This document shows positions 40,485 through 49,373 of a stretch of 64,000 nt of DNA, piece by piece. Numbering within the stretch: position 1 is the stretch's first letter; the number at the start of each line of letters is the position of its first letter. The notes below the pieces were generated by a model. It ran no database searches, was not told the origin of the DNA, and saw nothing but the letters and a program-made list of their open reading frames with translations. Source of the stretch: CADEDV01 sp964437415 (GTDB taxonomy: Bacteria > Bacteroidota > Bacteroidia > Chitinophagales > Chitinophagaceae); NCBI GenBank assembly GCA_964437415.1, contig CAYTGN010000013.1, forward strand, positions 1 through 64,000. The letters run 5' to 3'. The position numbers and the translations under genes are program-made.

Positions 40485-42470
40485 TTATAAGTTGATAACA
40501 TGTGCAAGACCTCCGGTTTCTGTTACCAGGAGGCGTTTACCATCATTTGAAAAGGAAACAGTGTACAGCTCATGATCAAATCCAAATAATGTTAATGTAT
40601 GTACTCCCTTTTCAACATCCCAGAAACGAAGAGTGCGGTCATAAGATGCCGTAGCAGCAATTGGCAATGAGGGATGAAAAGCTGCCCCGTAAACCCACTT
40701 GGTATGTCCTTCCAGTGCCACACTTTTCTTCTTTTTTAAATCCCACACTATTACCTCAGCATTACCACTGGTCAGCAGATATTTTCCATCTGCAGATGCA
40801 GCCATGTTAAATATTGCTGTTCCGCTTTGCAGGCTATCAGTGACAGACCAGCTTTCTGTTGAGATTATTTTTATTTTACCATCAGCACAGCCGGCATAAA
40901 TGTTCTTCCCGTCGGGTGAGAATTTTACTGTGAATGGGTTGGTAATATTTGAAACAGTTTTATATGCCGCAGTGTCTGTTACATTCCAAAGACGTACCGT
41001 ATTATCAGCTGTGGTTACAAATAAATTGAGCTTGCTGTTATAGTCCATCCCATAAATCACACCGCTGTGGCCCTTTCCGGTTATTATTCTTTTGCCTGTG
41101 ACGGTGTTGTAGACATTAACTGTTCTATATCCTGTAGCAAGGTATTGTCCATCGGAAGAAAACGCTGCTGCAAAAGCAGAAAGACTGTCTAGGAAAACCG
41201 CAGGTTTACCTGTATTCAAATTGTATAAAGAAAGATGTTTATCACTATTGACAGGGGCCATCCATTTCCCATCAGGAGAAATCGGCGCATTCCAGGGTCC
41301 TATCGCACTTGCCCTGAAAGCCAATTCTCCCGGATTATTTATATCCCAGACTTTAATTGTATTATCTGAGGATGTGGTAAAAAGTTTAGTTCCATCAGCA
41401 TGCCAGGCTACCTGGTTTATTCCGGCAACGTGACCCCGGAAGGTCAACAGGTTTTTTCCGCTGGCAGTTTCCCATACTTTCAGTAAACCATCATCGCTTA
41501 CACTGGCAAAGCGCAGTCCATCTGGTGAAAAACGGATGCCATTCACCCATTCTTTATGTCCCTGCCATGATTCAATTTCATACAGCAATTTTCCATCCGC
41601 CGCATTTAGCATTCGTATTTTGTTATCCTTGCCTCCCTGCACTACATATTTATTATCAGGGCTTATATCCATGCTTTGCACTGCTGTGTAATAATCAAAT
41701 TCCCGCATGTCATAGTTCCAGTCGGTATTCCCCGATAAGATATCATGCTGCTTGATTTGAAAACCCCAGGTGCCAGAATACAATTTTTTATTATCAGCAG
41801 AAAACGTAACTGCGGAAGCAGGATGGTCATCCGTATCAAACCGTTTTATTAAAGCCCCTGTTTGCACATCCAGTATTTTGGCAAAACCCTGTACGCCCTT
41901 GGGGCCCCTTTCCCAAGAAACGACACCCAGCATTTTACCATCATTGCTGAATTTGCACTGGTAAATACCCTGCCTAAACTCATTATTAAAATTGCGGATT
42001 TCATTGCCTGTCGCCACATCCCAAAGCCGAAGTGTTTTGTCGGATGAGCCGCTGATAAGTGTTTTGCTGTCAGGAGAAAAATCAAGTGTGGTTACCTGTC
42101 CATTGTGTACTTCTATTTTCCGGATTGGCTGGTATGTACCGGCATCCCAAATAATGATAGCATTATCAGCAGACCCCGTTGCCAGTAGTTTTCCATCCTT
42201 ACTTGCTGCTATGCCCACTACAGGTTTGCTGTGGCCGTTTATAGTGTGCATACTCCGGTCACTCCTTGCATTTACTAACCGCCACTCAAATGTTCTTTTA
42301 TTTTCCGGAATGGAAAGTAATATATTTTTTGCCTCACCAATCTGATTGTGACGATAGTAGGCTTCTGCTGTTTTTAATTGTGTCAAGTAAAGTACATCTG
42401 TTTTTTTAGATTTTTGTGTTACCCCTAACAATGGGAGAAATGCTAATATTGTTGTAATAAATTTCTTCAT
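40485..42470 (-). CDS. Secreted WD40-repeat protein
   Basis: This 661-residue protein has a signal peptide (KKFITTILAFLPLLGVTQ), a short helical segment (TAEAYYRHNQIGEAKNILLSI), then about 12-14 WD40 units through to the end. Clear units are GHSKPVVGIAASKDGKLLATG, TLISGSSDKTLRLWD, GHVAGINQVAWHADGTKLFT, GHSGVIYGMDYNSKLNLF and IAATASYDRTLRFWD. This would make two seven-bladed propellers. It is a protein-interaction scaffold without a visible enzyme domain. It starts 11 bases after the DUF4287 gene, on the same strand. Confidence 0.9.
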   Translation of the reverse strand: MKKFITTILAFLPLLGVTQKSKKTDVLYLTQLKTAEAYYRHNQIGEAKNILLSIPENKRTFEWRLVNARSDRSMHTINGHSKPVVGIAASKDGKLLATGSADNAIIIWDAGTYQPIRKIEVHNGQVTTLDFSPDSKTLISGSSDKTLRLWDVATGNEIRNFNNEFRQGIYQCKFSNDGKMLGVVSWERGPKGVQGFAKILDVQTGALIKRFDTDDHPASAVTFSADNKKLYSGTWGFQIKQHDILSGNTDWNYDMREFDYYTAVQSMDISPDNKYVVQGGKDNKIRMLNAADGKLLYEIESWQGHKEWVNGIRFSPDGLRFASVSDDGLLKVWETASGKNLLTFRGHVAGINQVAWHADGTKLFTTSSDNTIKVWDINNPGELAFRASAIGPWNAPISPDGKWMAPVNSDKHLSLYNLNTGKPAVFLDSLSAFAAAFSSDGQYLATGYRTVNVYNTVTGKRIITGKGHSGVIYGMDYNSKLNLFVTTADNTVRLWNVTDTAAYKTVSNITNPFTVKFSPDGKNIYAGCADGKIKIISTESWSVTDSLQSGTAIFNMAASADGKYLLTSGNAEVIVWDLKKKKSVALEGHTKWVYGAAFHPSLPIAATASYDRTLRFWDVEKGVHTLTLFGFDHELYTVSFSNDGKRLLVTETGGLAHVINL

Positions 42471-42481
42471 ACACTTTTTAG

Positions 42482-43051
42482 TTATCCGGCCTGGTCATAA
42501 GCCTGTTTTATCCAGTTAAATAACTCTTGATTGATCAGTTTTTCATTTTCTATCCGGATACGATGAGTACACATCGCATTCCATTTCTTCCCATCCTCAA
42601 CAATCCCTGATGGCTCAACTCCTTTTATGTTCAACCCTACATCCAGCCTGTCTTTTGTTGAAGGCTGTATCAAAGCAAACTGTTTTTTTCTTCTTAAACT
42701 AACATAAGCTTTTTTTGGCGCCACTTCCACATCAGTTCCAAACTTATTTATTTCCTCCATAATTTTATCATACCAGGGTTTCAGGTTTTCTTTTCCTTTG
42801 TATTGCTCCGCAATCAGGTCATCGCTGTTTTCGGCAGCGCCAGCATGACTTTGTTTGGCATAATGCACCACCATGTTGGCATTGCCGTGGGTGAATCCAT
42901 GTTTTTCTTTCAGAAAATTCACCAGCTCACCGTGTTTACTAAAACCGCTTTTATTCACAATTGCGATCCATTCAGAAAGTTTTTTGCCACTGTTCTTTTC
43001 AATATTGGCTATCTGCGTGGCATAGGCCTTATCCAAAGCTTCAGAACTCAT
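42482..43051 (-). CDS. DUF4287 / DUF5655 domain protein
   Basis: The 189 residues comprise an N-terminal DUF4287 (KAYATQIANIEKNSGKKLSE, GFSKHGELVNFLKEKHGFTH) and a C-terminal DUF5655-like part (AEQYKGKENLKPWYDKIMEE, VSLRRKKQFALIQPSTKDRLDVGLN). It has no signal peptide. Both domains are of unknown function; the second often appears in proteins that handle nucleic acids or in transport-linked genes. It lies downstream of the AraC regulator on the same strand. Confidence 0.85.
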   Translation of the reverse strand: MSSEALDKAYATQIANIEKNSGKKLSEWIAIVNKSGFSKHGELVNFLKEKHGFTHGNANMVVHYAKQSHAGAAENSDDLIAEQYKGKENLKPWYDKIMEEINKFGTDVEVAPKKAYVSLRRKKQFALIQPSTKDRLDVGLNIKGVEPSGIVEDGKKWNAMCTHRIRIENEKLINQELFNWIKQAYDQAG

Positions 43052-43111
43052 ATCATTTGTTTTAAGATGGGAGCAAATTAGGTCACAGCGCCGGGTTTGT
43101 ATTGTAAAAAA

Positions 43112-43936
43112 TTAACCCGTTTGCCGAACCGGGATATAATTCCGGTATACACCCCGCTGAACAAGATAGGAAGATGGATTGATGCCGGAGAAGGCCCGGA
43201 ACTCTTTGATGAAATGCGCCTGGTCAAAATAGCCGCAGTCATAGGCGATGGATGTCCATTCGACAGCTTGCTGCTGTTCCAGTTCGGCGATCACTTTCTG
43301 AAAACGGGCAATACGGGCAAATTGTTTAGGTGACAACCCCACATATTTTTTAAAGAGAGTGATCAGGTGTTTTTGGCTAAAACCGGTTTTGGCAGCCAGT
43401 TGCTCAATGGTCCATAACTGTGGTGAATGTTGCAATTTTTTTAAAGCATAATCAATAAAAGCATTCGGCTCAAACCTGTTTTTCCCTTTTTTGGCGAAAT
43501 GTTGTTCCAGCACTGCGAACTTGTCTTCAATGCAATTCTTTTCCAGTATCTCATCGCGGATAAAATGGATGTCAATATTCCAGAGAATATCTGTTTCAAT
43601 GGTGCTGTTATTCAATTCAGAGACGGGCAGGTTGAAGAAGGGATAAGCGCCTCCGGGTTTAAAGTGTACGCCAATCATGCAGGAAACGGAAGCATCTATA
43701 AGAATGTATTCAGTTTTCATGCCCGACAGCCAGCTCTTATTGTAGGTTGTGAATGAAGTGCCCTCTTCGTTATGAAAAAGCTTTTTTGGTGTTTCTGTCA
43801 GGTCAATCAGCAGGTCCATTGAGCCATCTGGCAGAAATTTTTCCATCTGGTGCTCTGCCCGGTATCCCTCGTAATAAAAAAAATGTTCGATAAAATAAGA
43901 GAGAGGAGGTGCAGGTATGTGAATACGATAGATCAT
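43112..43936 (-). CDS. AraC family transcriptional regulator
   Basis: The 274 residues comprise an N-terminal cupin-like sensing domain (IPAPPLSYFIEHFFYYEGY, KFLPDGSMDLLIDL, VHFKPGGAYPFFNLPVSEL) and a C-terminal double helix-turn-helix (WTIEQLAAKTGFSQKHLITLF, then IAYDCGYFDQAHFIKEFRAFSG). It is the only dedicated regulator in the 39.5-49.3 kb run of small genes and may control its neighbours. The effector is unknown. Confidence 0.92.
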   Translation of the reverse strand: MIYRIHIPAPPLSYFIEHFFYYEGYRAEHQMEKFLPDGSMDLLIDLTETPKKLFHNEEGTSFTTYNKSWLSGMKTEYILIDASVSCMIGVHFKPGGAYPFFNLPVSELNNSTIETDILWNIDIHFIRDEILEKNCIEDKFAVLEQHFAKKGKNRFEPNAFIDYALKKLQHSPQLWTIEQLAAKTGFSQKHLITLFKKYVGLSPKQFARIARFQKVIAELEQQQAVEWTSIAYDCGYFDQAHFIKEFRAFSGINPSSYLVQRGVYRNYIPVRQTG

Positions 43937-43971
43937 GTTTTCTCACGATTAAGTAAGCTACGATAATTCTT

Positions 43972-44403
43972 CTAAGACGGCAATGATGCAAAAAAATAGG
44001 TGCCGGCAAGAAAAAGAAAAACGAGGCCGGTGACGATGATTGGTGGCCAGAATGTAAATTTTACCTGCAAAAGAAAAACCATACCATAAGCAATAAGTTG
44101 TATCAGCAGCAATCCGCTCCAGGTGGATGCGCCGATGCCAGATCTTAGAAAATACCAGTTCAGCGCTCCTCCCAATAGGTAGATCATGGTGAAGCAAGAA
44201 CTCACTCCGATAAAAAGGTTATAGAAACTTCTTCTGATGCCCCCACCCATATCAATTTTGTAGTTTCTGTTTATGTGGATCAACTGTTTTTCCTGTTCGT
44301 TCCGCGGTTTGGCCGGTGAAATAAAACTCAGGGAATGAAAGGAGGCAGTTAAAAACTGGGCGATGATGGTTCCCCATATCCAGAATGAAAAATTTTCAAT
44401 CAT
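43972..44403 (-). CDS. Small integral membrane protein, unknown
   Basis: The 143 residues contain four hydrophobic segments (about 5-28, 62-84, 92-113, 118-140) and a conserved-looking cytoplasmic loop (NRNYKIDMGGGIRRSFYNLF). I recognise the type (LIC_13387-like conserved membrane proteins) but no function. It lies between the DinB and AraC genes, with gaps of 21 and 35 bases, so it is likely in the same transcript. Confidence 0.65.
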   Translation of the reverse strand: MIENFSFWIWGTIIAQFLTASFHSLSFISPAKPRNEQEKQLIHINRNYKIDMGGGIRRSFYNLFIGVSSCFTMIYLLGGALNWYFLRSGIGASTWSGLLLIQLIAYGMVFLLQVKFTFWPPIIVTGLVFLFLAGTYFFASLPS

Positions 44404-44424
44404 GTGAATTGATTTTGGTGGTTG

Positions 44425-44949
44425 TTATAAGCTGAGAATGCGGAAGAACTCAGACCATGGCCCAATGGCTTCTTTATATTGTTTGGCCATCACCCTGGTG
44501 ATCTGTGCGAGGTGGGTCAGGTCATGCACCACCCAGCAGGAAAGCAGGTTCCTCAGTGTTACAGGCCCCAACGCAGGGTGCATTCCCGTTTTATCAAGGT
44601 CGGCTTCTGAAAGCTGCAATGATTTCAGCCAGGATAAATTTGTTTTTCGAAGTATCTTAAACTCTTCCAGTAGCTGTTCTATCGTCTTGCCCTTGCTTTC
44701 TTCAATTTGTGCAAACCGATCATAAGGATCAAAAGGCCTGCCGGCCCCATGCTCCAGGATAATTTTTGTCCTTACCGGCCAGTCGGTTTTTTCGCCATGT
44801 ATCAAATGACCTACCACATCATAGGGAGAAAAAGTGTCGGGGCCTTCATTGTTCATGATCCAGTCATTATGAAGGTCGTGTAAGAGTTCTTTTAAAATGA
44901 CCGGTGTTCGTTCTAAGATTTCGTATGATCTTTCAAGACTGTAATTCAT
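44425..44949 (-). CDS. DinB family protein
   Basis: This 174-residue four-helix DinB/YfiT-like protein carries the usual three His metal site: a His in DVVGHLIHGEKTDWPVR and two in VVHDLTHLAQITRVM. The superfamily includes bacillithiol and mycothiol S-transferases and other metal-dependent detoxifying enzymes. The thiol substrate here is unknown. Neighbours are an AHSA1-type SRPBCC gene and an unknown membrane protein gene. Confidence 0.9.
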   Translation of the reverse strand: MNYSLERSYEILERTPVILKELLHDLHNDWIMNNEGPDTFSPYDVVGHLIHGEKTDWPVRTKIILEHGAGRPFDPYDRFAQIEESKGKTIEQLLEEFKILRKTNLSWLKSLQLSEADLDKTGMHPALGPVTLRNLLSCWVVHDLTHLAQITRVMAKQYKEAIGPWSEFFRILSL

Positions 44950-45019
44950 ATAGCTGAAATTTGGTTTTGTAACTATAGATTTAAAAGTCTTGTTGTGTTA
45001 GCGTTGCTGTCAAATATAA

Positions 45020-45523
45020 TTATGCGTTTAACATCTGCCGTAAATTCTCTTTCTTGTTCCTGAGATCGGGGCCGCCTTCAAGCATTGATTTCAGGTTGGC
45101 CATATAAAATGTCCAACCCGTTTTGCAGCCCACATGCCAGTTGTGCATGCCATAATCATCTGTTGGGATTTCTTCCTGCAACAGCTCTACAATATTCTCT
45201 CCCTGCTCCTGGTAAATCCTTACTGCACAGTTGCCGGCATTTCCAAAACTGAATTTTAAAAAGTCTTTGCGATTGCAATCAAGTATGTTTCCATGTTCGA
45301 TAACATCATCGGGATAGCCAAACCATAACCATTTATAACTATCTCCTTTTTGAACAAACTCATTATCTCCCCTCAGCGATCCATCCGGCTTTTTGTATTC
45401 ACTCAGCCGCAGGAACCAATATTCTATTCCTTCACGGGTCGCCCATGCATGGTAGAGTTTATCCACCGGGGCTTTCACATCTATGCGAACCGTAAAACGG
45501 CTCCAGTCAAATGCAGTTGACAT
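45020..45523 (-). CDS. SRPBCC (AHSA1-type) domain protein
   Basis: This 167-residue single START-like domain is of the AHSA1 type: FTVRIDVKAPVDKLYHAWATREGIEYWFLRLSEY (read in parts), GDSYKWLWFG, FLKFSFGNAGNCAVRIYQE and HNWHVGCKTGWTFYMANLKSMLEGG. Such small proteins are often next to DinB, VOC or ArsR genes in Bacteroidota and bind hydrophobic ligands. Ten bases separate it from the GNAT gene upstream. Confidence 0.88.
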   Translation of the reverse strand: MSTAFDWSRFTVRIDVKAPVDKLYHAWATREGIEYWFLRLSEYKKPDGSLRGDNEFVQKGDSYKWLWFGYPDDVIEHGNILDCNRKDFLKFSFGNAGNCAVRIYQEQGENIVELLQEEIPTDDYGMHNWHVGCKTGWTFYMANLKSMLEGGPDLRNKKENLRQMLNA

Positions 45524-45533
45524 AACAATGGTT

Positions 45534-46097
45534 TTATTTTATGTAATAACGCATTATAGGTCTCGTTTCACTTCGTCTCGCTACTTCTTTAAAACCAGCT
45601 TTGATAAATGATGCTGCCAGCCCGGTCCAGGCAAACACATCCACCATCTTTCCCTTTTTTGGATCCTGCGGATAACCTTCTACGATAATTGCTCCGTTCT
45701 TTTTGGCAAAGGCAACTGCCGCTTTCAGCAATTGACCGGAGAGTCCTTTATTCCGGTACTCTTTCTGAATAAAAAAGCAACTCACACTCCACACCGATTT
45801 TTCATCCACGGGTTTCAGCACCTTCGATGTTTCCAGCCGCTTATATACTTCTTTCGGCGCCACAGCACACCAGCCTATTGTTTTTTGACCATCAAACGCC
45901 AGCACACCTGTTGGTTTATTTTTTTTCACCAATTGCTGCATCGCTTTTTTGTTGCCGGTTCCTTTTTGTTTTTCATATTCGGATGCAGTCAGTCGCCAGG
46001 TCATACACCAGCACCCGCCACAGGCGCCTTTTTCGCCAAAGAGCTCAGCAAAACTGTCCCAGCGTCCGGCAGTCAGCGGATGAAATGAAAATGCCAT
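45534..46097 (-). CDS. GNAT family N-acetyltransferase
   Basis: This 187-residue acetyltransferase has motif A (VSCFFIQKEYRNKGLSGQLLKAAVAFAK) with the acetyl-CoA pyrophosphate loop Q/R-x-x-G-x-S/A, followed by VEGYPQDP and WTGLAASFIKAGFKEVARR. The N-terminal GGCWCMTWRL segment is typical of a GNAT subgroup acting on small amines or antibiotics, but the substrate is unknown. It starts three bases after the VOC gene stop. Confidence 0.9.
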   Translation of the reverse strand: MAFSFHPLTAGRWDSFAELFGEKGACGGCWCMTWRLTASEYEKQKGTGNKKAMQQLVKKNKPTGVLAFDGQKTIGWCAVAPKEVYKRLETSKVLKPVDEKSVWSVSCFFIQKEYRNKGLSGQLLKAAVAFAKKNGAIIVEGYPQDPKKGKMVDVFAWTGLAASFIKAGFKEVARRSETRPIMRYYIK

Positions 46098-46100
46098 TGT

Positions 46101-46493
46101 TTAAAGCATTGAAGCCGGAACACTGTGCAACCCTATACGGTTGCCTTCCGTATCAATGATCACCGCCATATATCCATATTCGGGACTGATCTCCGTTTTT
46201 GGAACCATGATCTTGCCACCGGCTGCTTCCACTTTGTCCAGCACATTTTGCACATCAGGATTTCCATTCAGGTAGATCAACGGGCCATCGGTGGCTGAAG
46301 GTTTATGAAAACCGCCACTATCCACTAACGCACCACCCACCTGTGTCATCATATCATCCAGCGGGAACATCCGCATCCGGATATTTTCCATATCCAGCGG
46401 GTTGAGTGTTACATTAAATATTGTTTCATAAAATTTCGTTGCTCTTTCGAGGTCGGTGGTTCCTATTTCAAACCAACTGATAGCATTTTGCAT
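46101..46493 (-). CDS. VOC family protein (glyoxalase-like)
   Basis: The start is placed at MQNAISWFEIGTTD, giving 130 residues; a longer frame adds 18 residues with no likeness. Both beta-alpha-beta-beta-beta units of the vicinal oxygen chelate fold are visible (DLERATKFYETIFN; NVLDKVEAAGGKIM, GYMAVIIDTEGNRIGLHS). Many members bind a metal and detoxify small molecules; the ligands here are not obvious. It sits 19 bases after the DUF2911 gene and three before the GNAT gene. Confidence 0.9.
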   Translation of the reverse strand: MQNAISWFEIGTTDLERATKFYETIFNVTLNPLDMENIRMRMFPLDDMMTQVGGALVDSGGFHKPSATDGPLIYLNGNPDVQNVLDKVEAAGGKIMVPKTEISPEYGYMAVIIDTEGNRIGLHSVPASML

Positions 46494-46512
46494 TTGTGTT
46501 GTTTTAAGATTA

Positions 46513-47622
46513 TTAATTGATATCCTTTCCTTCTTTGAGTTTAGCAATTTGTCCTTCCAGCGTTTTCTTTACATTATCATTCGGCGCCTGGCTCATTGCT
46601 TTTTCCGCAAATTTTATAGCATTTTTGAAATCAGCCTTTGCAGAATAGCCAAACATCAAACCGTTATTCATCGCAAAGACGTCGCCGTGTTTCTTCTGGC
46701 TGGCTAATAACACTTCTAATGCCTTATCTGCTCTTTTTTGTGTGATCAATGCCCGGCCGTATGCAACAGCTTGCGCCACGCTGGCCATAGTGAGTGCTTC
46801 TGCCATCACCGAATCAACTTGTGGAATACGGTTGAGTTTTTCATAGCCGGTGGCAAGATTTCTCAGGCTGGCAAAACTTTTTTGTCCCTGGAAGCCTGAC
46901 ACAGCTCTTTGTGCCCAGCCCAGCGCTTCTTCGAGATTGATGTTTTTATTAAAACACCAATGAGATGCCTGTATCATATTGGTGCTGTTGAATCCTTTCT
47001 GGCTCGTCACCTGCTCCCGCAGTCTTGCCAGCACAATATTATCTACATCTACTTCCACTTTGAAAGGCACAGACAATTTTTCCCATTGCAGTGCAATCAC
47101 ACAATGTTTTTCTCCATGTTCAATAAATTCATATTTCAGCCATTCCACACTTTTTTCCAGTGCAATAGGTTTTACATTCACCCGCAGCGCATCATATTTT
47201 TCTTCATAATAAAAACTTCCCCAGGCATCTTTCTGGGTGGAGAAAATGATGGTAACATTATCAGCCCCCATGGCCATGTGAATGCCATAGGTGCCGGCCT
47301 TTAGTGGTTTGCCTTCCAACATCACGTCGTGTTCAAAACTAATAGTCGTGTTTTCATTGGCGCCGGCCCTCCAGGGTGCAGTGTTTTGATTGGTAATAAA
47401 ACTGAATGTGCTGAAACCATAGGTCACAAGATTGCCAGGTCCCCAAACCCTCCCTTCCCGTTTATTAACATCCGGTCTTGAATATTTGAGGGTGATGCCG
47501 GTGATACCCACTTCTTCAGTTACGGTTGCACGGGGATTGCCACCAACCGGAGGAATATCCATTTGGGCAATGGAAAAATGAACAAAGCCGCCAAACAGAA
47601 ACAGTAAAAGTATTTTTTTCAT
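46513..47622 (-). CDS. Secreted DUF2911 protein with C-terminal TPR-like helices
   Basis: This 369-residue protein has a signal peptide (KKILLLFLFGGFVHFSIAQ), then a DUF2911 beta domain of about 20-195 (VTEEVGITGITLKYSRPDV, FSFITNQNTAPWRAGANENT, PLKAGTYGIHMAMG). It ends with helical repeats (EALGWAQRAVSGFQG, ALEVLLASQKKHGDVFAMNN, ADFKNAIKFAEKAMSQAP) like TPRs. DUF2911 is frequent and specific to Bacteroidota, with no known function. It is nine bases from the lipoprotein gene upstream. Confidence 0.88.
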   Translation of the reverse strand: MKKILLLFLFGGFVHFSIAQMDIPPVGGNPRATVTEEVGITGITLKYSRPDVNKREGRVWGPGNLVTYGFSTFSFITNQNTAPWRAGANENTTISFEHDVMLEGKPLKAGTYGIHMAMGADNVTIIFSTQKDAWGSFYYEEKYDALRVNVKPIALEKSVEWLKYEFIEHGEKHCVIALQWEKLSVPFKVEVDVDNIVLARLREQVTSQKGFNSTNMIQASHWCFNKNINLEEALGWAQRAVSGFQGQKSFASLRNLATGYEKLNRIPQVDSVMAEALTMASVAQAVAYGRALITQKRADKALEVLLASQKKHGDVFAMNNGLMFGYSAKADFKNAIKFAEKAMSQAPNDNVKKTLEGQIAKLKEGKDIN

Positions 47623-47631
47623 AAAAGTGCT

Positions 47632-48288
47632 TTATTGATTCAAATCGTTACAAAGTGATGCTATTTTCGCCTCATCTATCTCTAAGGCCCTGAATTTTTT
47701 ATTCTGCCTGACCAGTGATGTTGCTTTTCCGTGAAGCGTAAAGACCGGGAACCGATGTTCTGATTGAAGAATGATACCTCCTGCTGCTTTCCCGCCATAG
47801 TAATCCCAGTTATAGGACCGATGACGAACATATGTGGCTGGCGCAATTTTTATTTCTTTGCTTATATAATGTTTTACCCAGGAACGTTCTTTCTGTACTT
47901 CCAGGATTCGGCAGCTGTATCCAAGCACTTTTTCGTCTGTATCATAAATTTTATGTGATAAAACAGAGTCCGTCATTATTCCATAGTCTTCACAGCTATA
48001 TTTTTTTTCATATCCTTGTTCAGACAACGCTTTGTTCAGATTACCTGAATAATAGTATATGACTGTGTCTTTGCCCGTGAACCGGCTTTGATAATTGGTT
48101 TCATCATAACGAAAGTTGCCTTTTGCCGGTCTTTCCTTTGCAAGAGAATCAACGTTTATTGAATCGCTGGTATAACTGTAAGCATAGTCAATGGTGCCGG
48201 AAAAATATTCCTCCTTTTTTTCATTACTGCAGGAAACGGATAGCAAAGCGGTTAAAATCAGGAATGATATTTTGATATTTTGTTTCAT
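47632..48288 (-). CDS. Lipoprotein, DUF4412-like
   Basis: This is a 218-residue lipoprotein with signal KISFLILTALLSVSC (acceptor C20). The mature part has FSGTIDYAYSYTSDS, FRYDETNYQSRFTG, VLGYSCRILEVQ and WVKHYISKEIKIAP, a pattern like the DUF4412-type periplasmic proteins related to LolA/LolB-like folds. Function unknown. Its start overlaps the stop of the preceding gene (ATGA). Confidence 0.7.
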   Translation of the reverse strand: MKQNIKISFLILTALLSVSCSNEKKEEYFSGTIDYAYSYTSDSINVDSLAKERPAKGNFRYDETNYQSRFTGKDTVIYYYSGNLNKALSEQGYEKKYSCEDYGIMTDSVLSHKIYDTDEKVLGYSCRILEVQKERSWVKHYISKEIKIAPATYVRHRSYNWDYYGGKAAGGIILQSEHRFPVFTLHGKATSLVRQNKKFRALEIDEAKIASLCNDLNQ

Positions 48289-48800
48289 TTTCTTCTCCTG
48301 TACTCCAGGTCATATTCGGTGACCCATGTTTTTTCATTGTCCTTGCTTATCTCGCCATGTTGTCTCACTTTGTCTGATCCGAGGTCATAAAAAGTAAGAC
48401 GACGAACAGCAATAGTATCGTTTATGAACGGAAACGGGTTGGTTTGAAAGATCATTTTCTTGTCCCCGTATTTTCCTTTCAGATACTCCGTTGTGCTTCC
48501 CGCATTATCCACCCATGTTTGTTGCCATTGCCGGGAAGCCCTGTTCCAGGTGTTAAAACTCTTGCCGGCATATCTTAATCCCTGTGATGTACTGGCGCTG
48601 GTCCATTCTTCAAGTATGATGCAACTGTCAAGGACCAAACTGATCTTGCTGTCTCCGGCCTTTTTTCCATTTTGGGCATACACCTCCCATTCGCCGATCC
48701 AGAAATCAAACTGGCGATAAACAGGGGCGCTGCAAGGTTTCTGACCAAAGATCAAAGAATGGATGCCGATTGCCAGTAAAAGGAAAACTATTTTTTTCAT
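48285..48800 (-). CDS. Secreted DUF1579-like protein
   Basis: The start is placed at MKKIVFLLLAIGIHSLIFGQ, a signal peptide, giving 171 residues. The mature part opens with FDFWIGEWEVYAQNGKKAG and includes CIILEEWTSASTSQGLRYAG and WNRASRQWQQTWVDNAG, typical of the DUF1579/lipocalin-like secreted proteins. Function unknown. It overlaps the next lipoprotein gene by four bases, so the two are translated together. Confidence 0.7.
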   Translation of the reverse strand: MKKIVFLLLAIGIHSLIFGQKPCSAPVYRQFDFWIGEWEVYAQNGKKAGDSKISLVLDSCIILEEWTSASTSQGLRYAGKSFNTWNRASRQWQQTWVDNAGSTTEYLKGKYGDKKMIFQTNPFPFINDTIAVRRLTFYDLGSDKVRQHGEISKDNEKTWVTEYDLEYRRRK

Positions 48801-48860
48801 AGCAGTTTGTTTGCTGCAAGACAATGAAGTGGTGCACTCTGCTGTTAGCTTTATCCCTGA

Positions 48861-49298
48861 TTATCGCCACACACCAATGATTGCACCCATCAGTGTAAGA
48901 GCAACTATGCTATAGAATCCATTGATGAGAATAAGCCGCCACGGTTTTTGTTCGAACAAACTGTGAATGGCAATGGCACAAAAGGTCCAGATCCCCGCAA
49001 GAAACCCTGCCATGACGCCCCATTGCAGATCGGTTTTGATGCCGCAACCTCCATCGAGGCAATTAGCCGGCGGGTCGGTAAGAAACATACCGAGATTAGC
49101 GGCCATCAGCAGGGAAAAAATAAATGTCCAGCCAAAGATTTTCCCGCTGTTTCCTTTTTTTACATCCTCTTCAGTAAAATTATTGTCTTTCATCCATGCC
49201 TTTCCAAACAAACCCGGCGAATACCAGATGCCGCCGACAACAAAGGAAGAAATGCCGGCTACCAGGACAGCCAGCCAGTTGATGGTACTCATGTCCAT
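48861..49298 (-). CDS. DUF1761 membrane protein
   Basis: This 145-residue inner-membrane protein has four helices and the DUF1761 signature INWLAVLVAGISSFVVGGIWYSP, then GKAWMKDNN and a Gly-rich loop. Function unknown. It is the first gene of the minus-strand run and diverges from the LytS gene. The first ATG is used; another lies two codons on. Confidence 0.88.
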   Translation of the reverse strand: MDMSTINWLAVLVAGISSFVVGGIWYSPGLFGKAWMKDNNFTEEDVKKGNSGKIFGWTFIFSLLMAANLGMFLTDPPANCLDGGCGIKTDLQWGVMAGFLAGIWTFCAIAIHSLFEQKPWRLILINGFYSIVALTLMGAIIGVWR

Positions 49299-49373
49299 AA
49301 TAAAATATTTTGTGGTGTATGAAAACAGGGTTGTATATCTAAACTATTGTCTAATTTTTACCCGGCAATTGAA

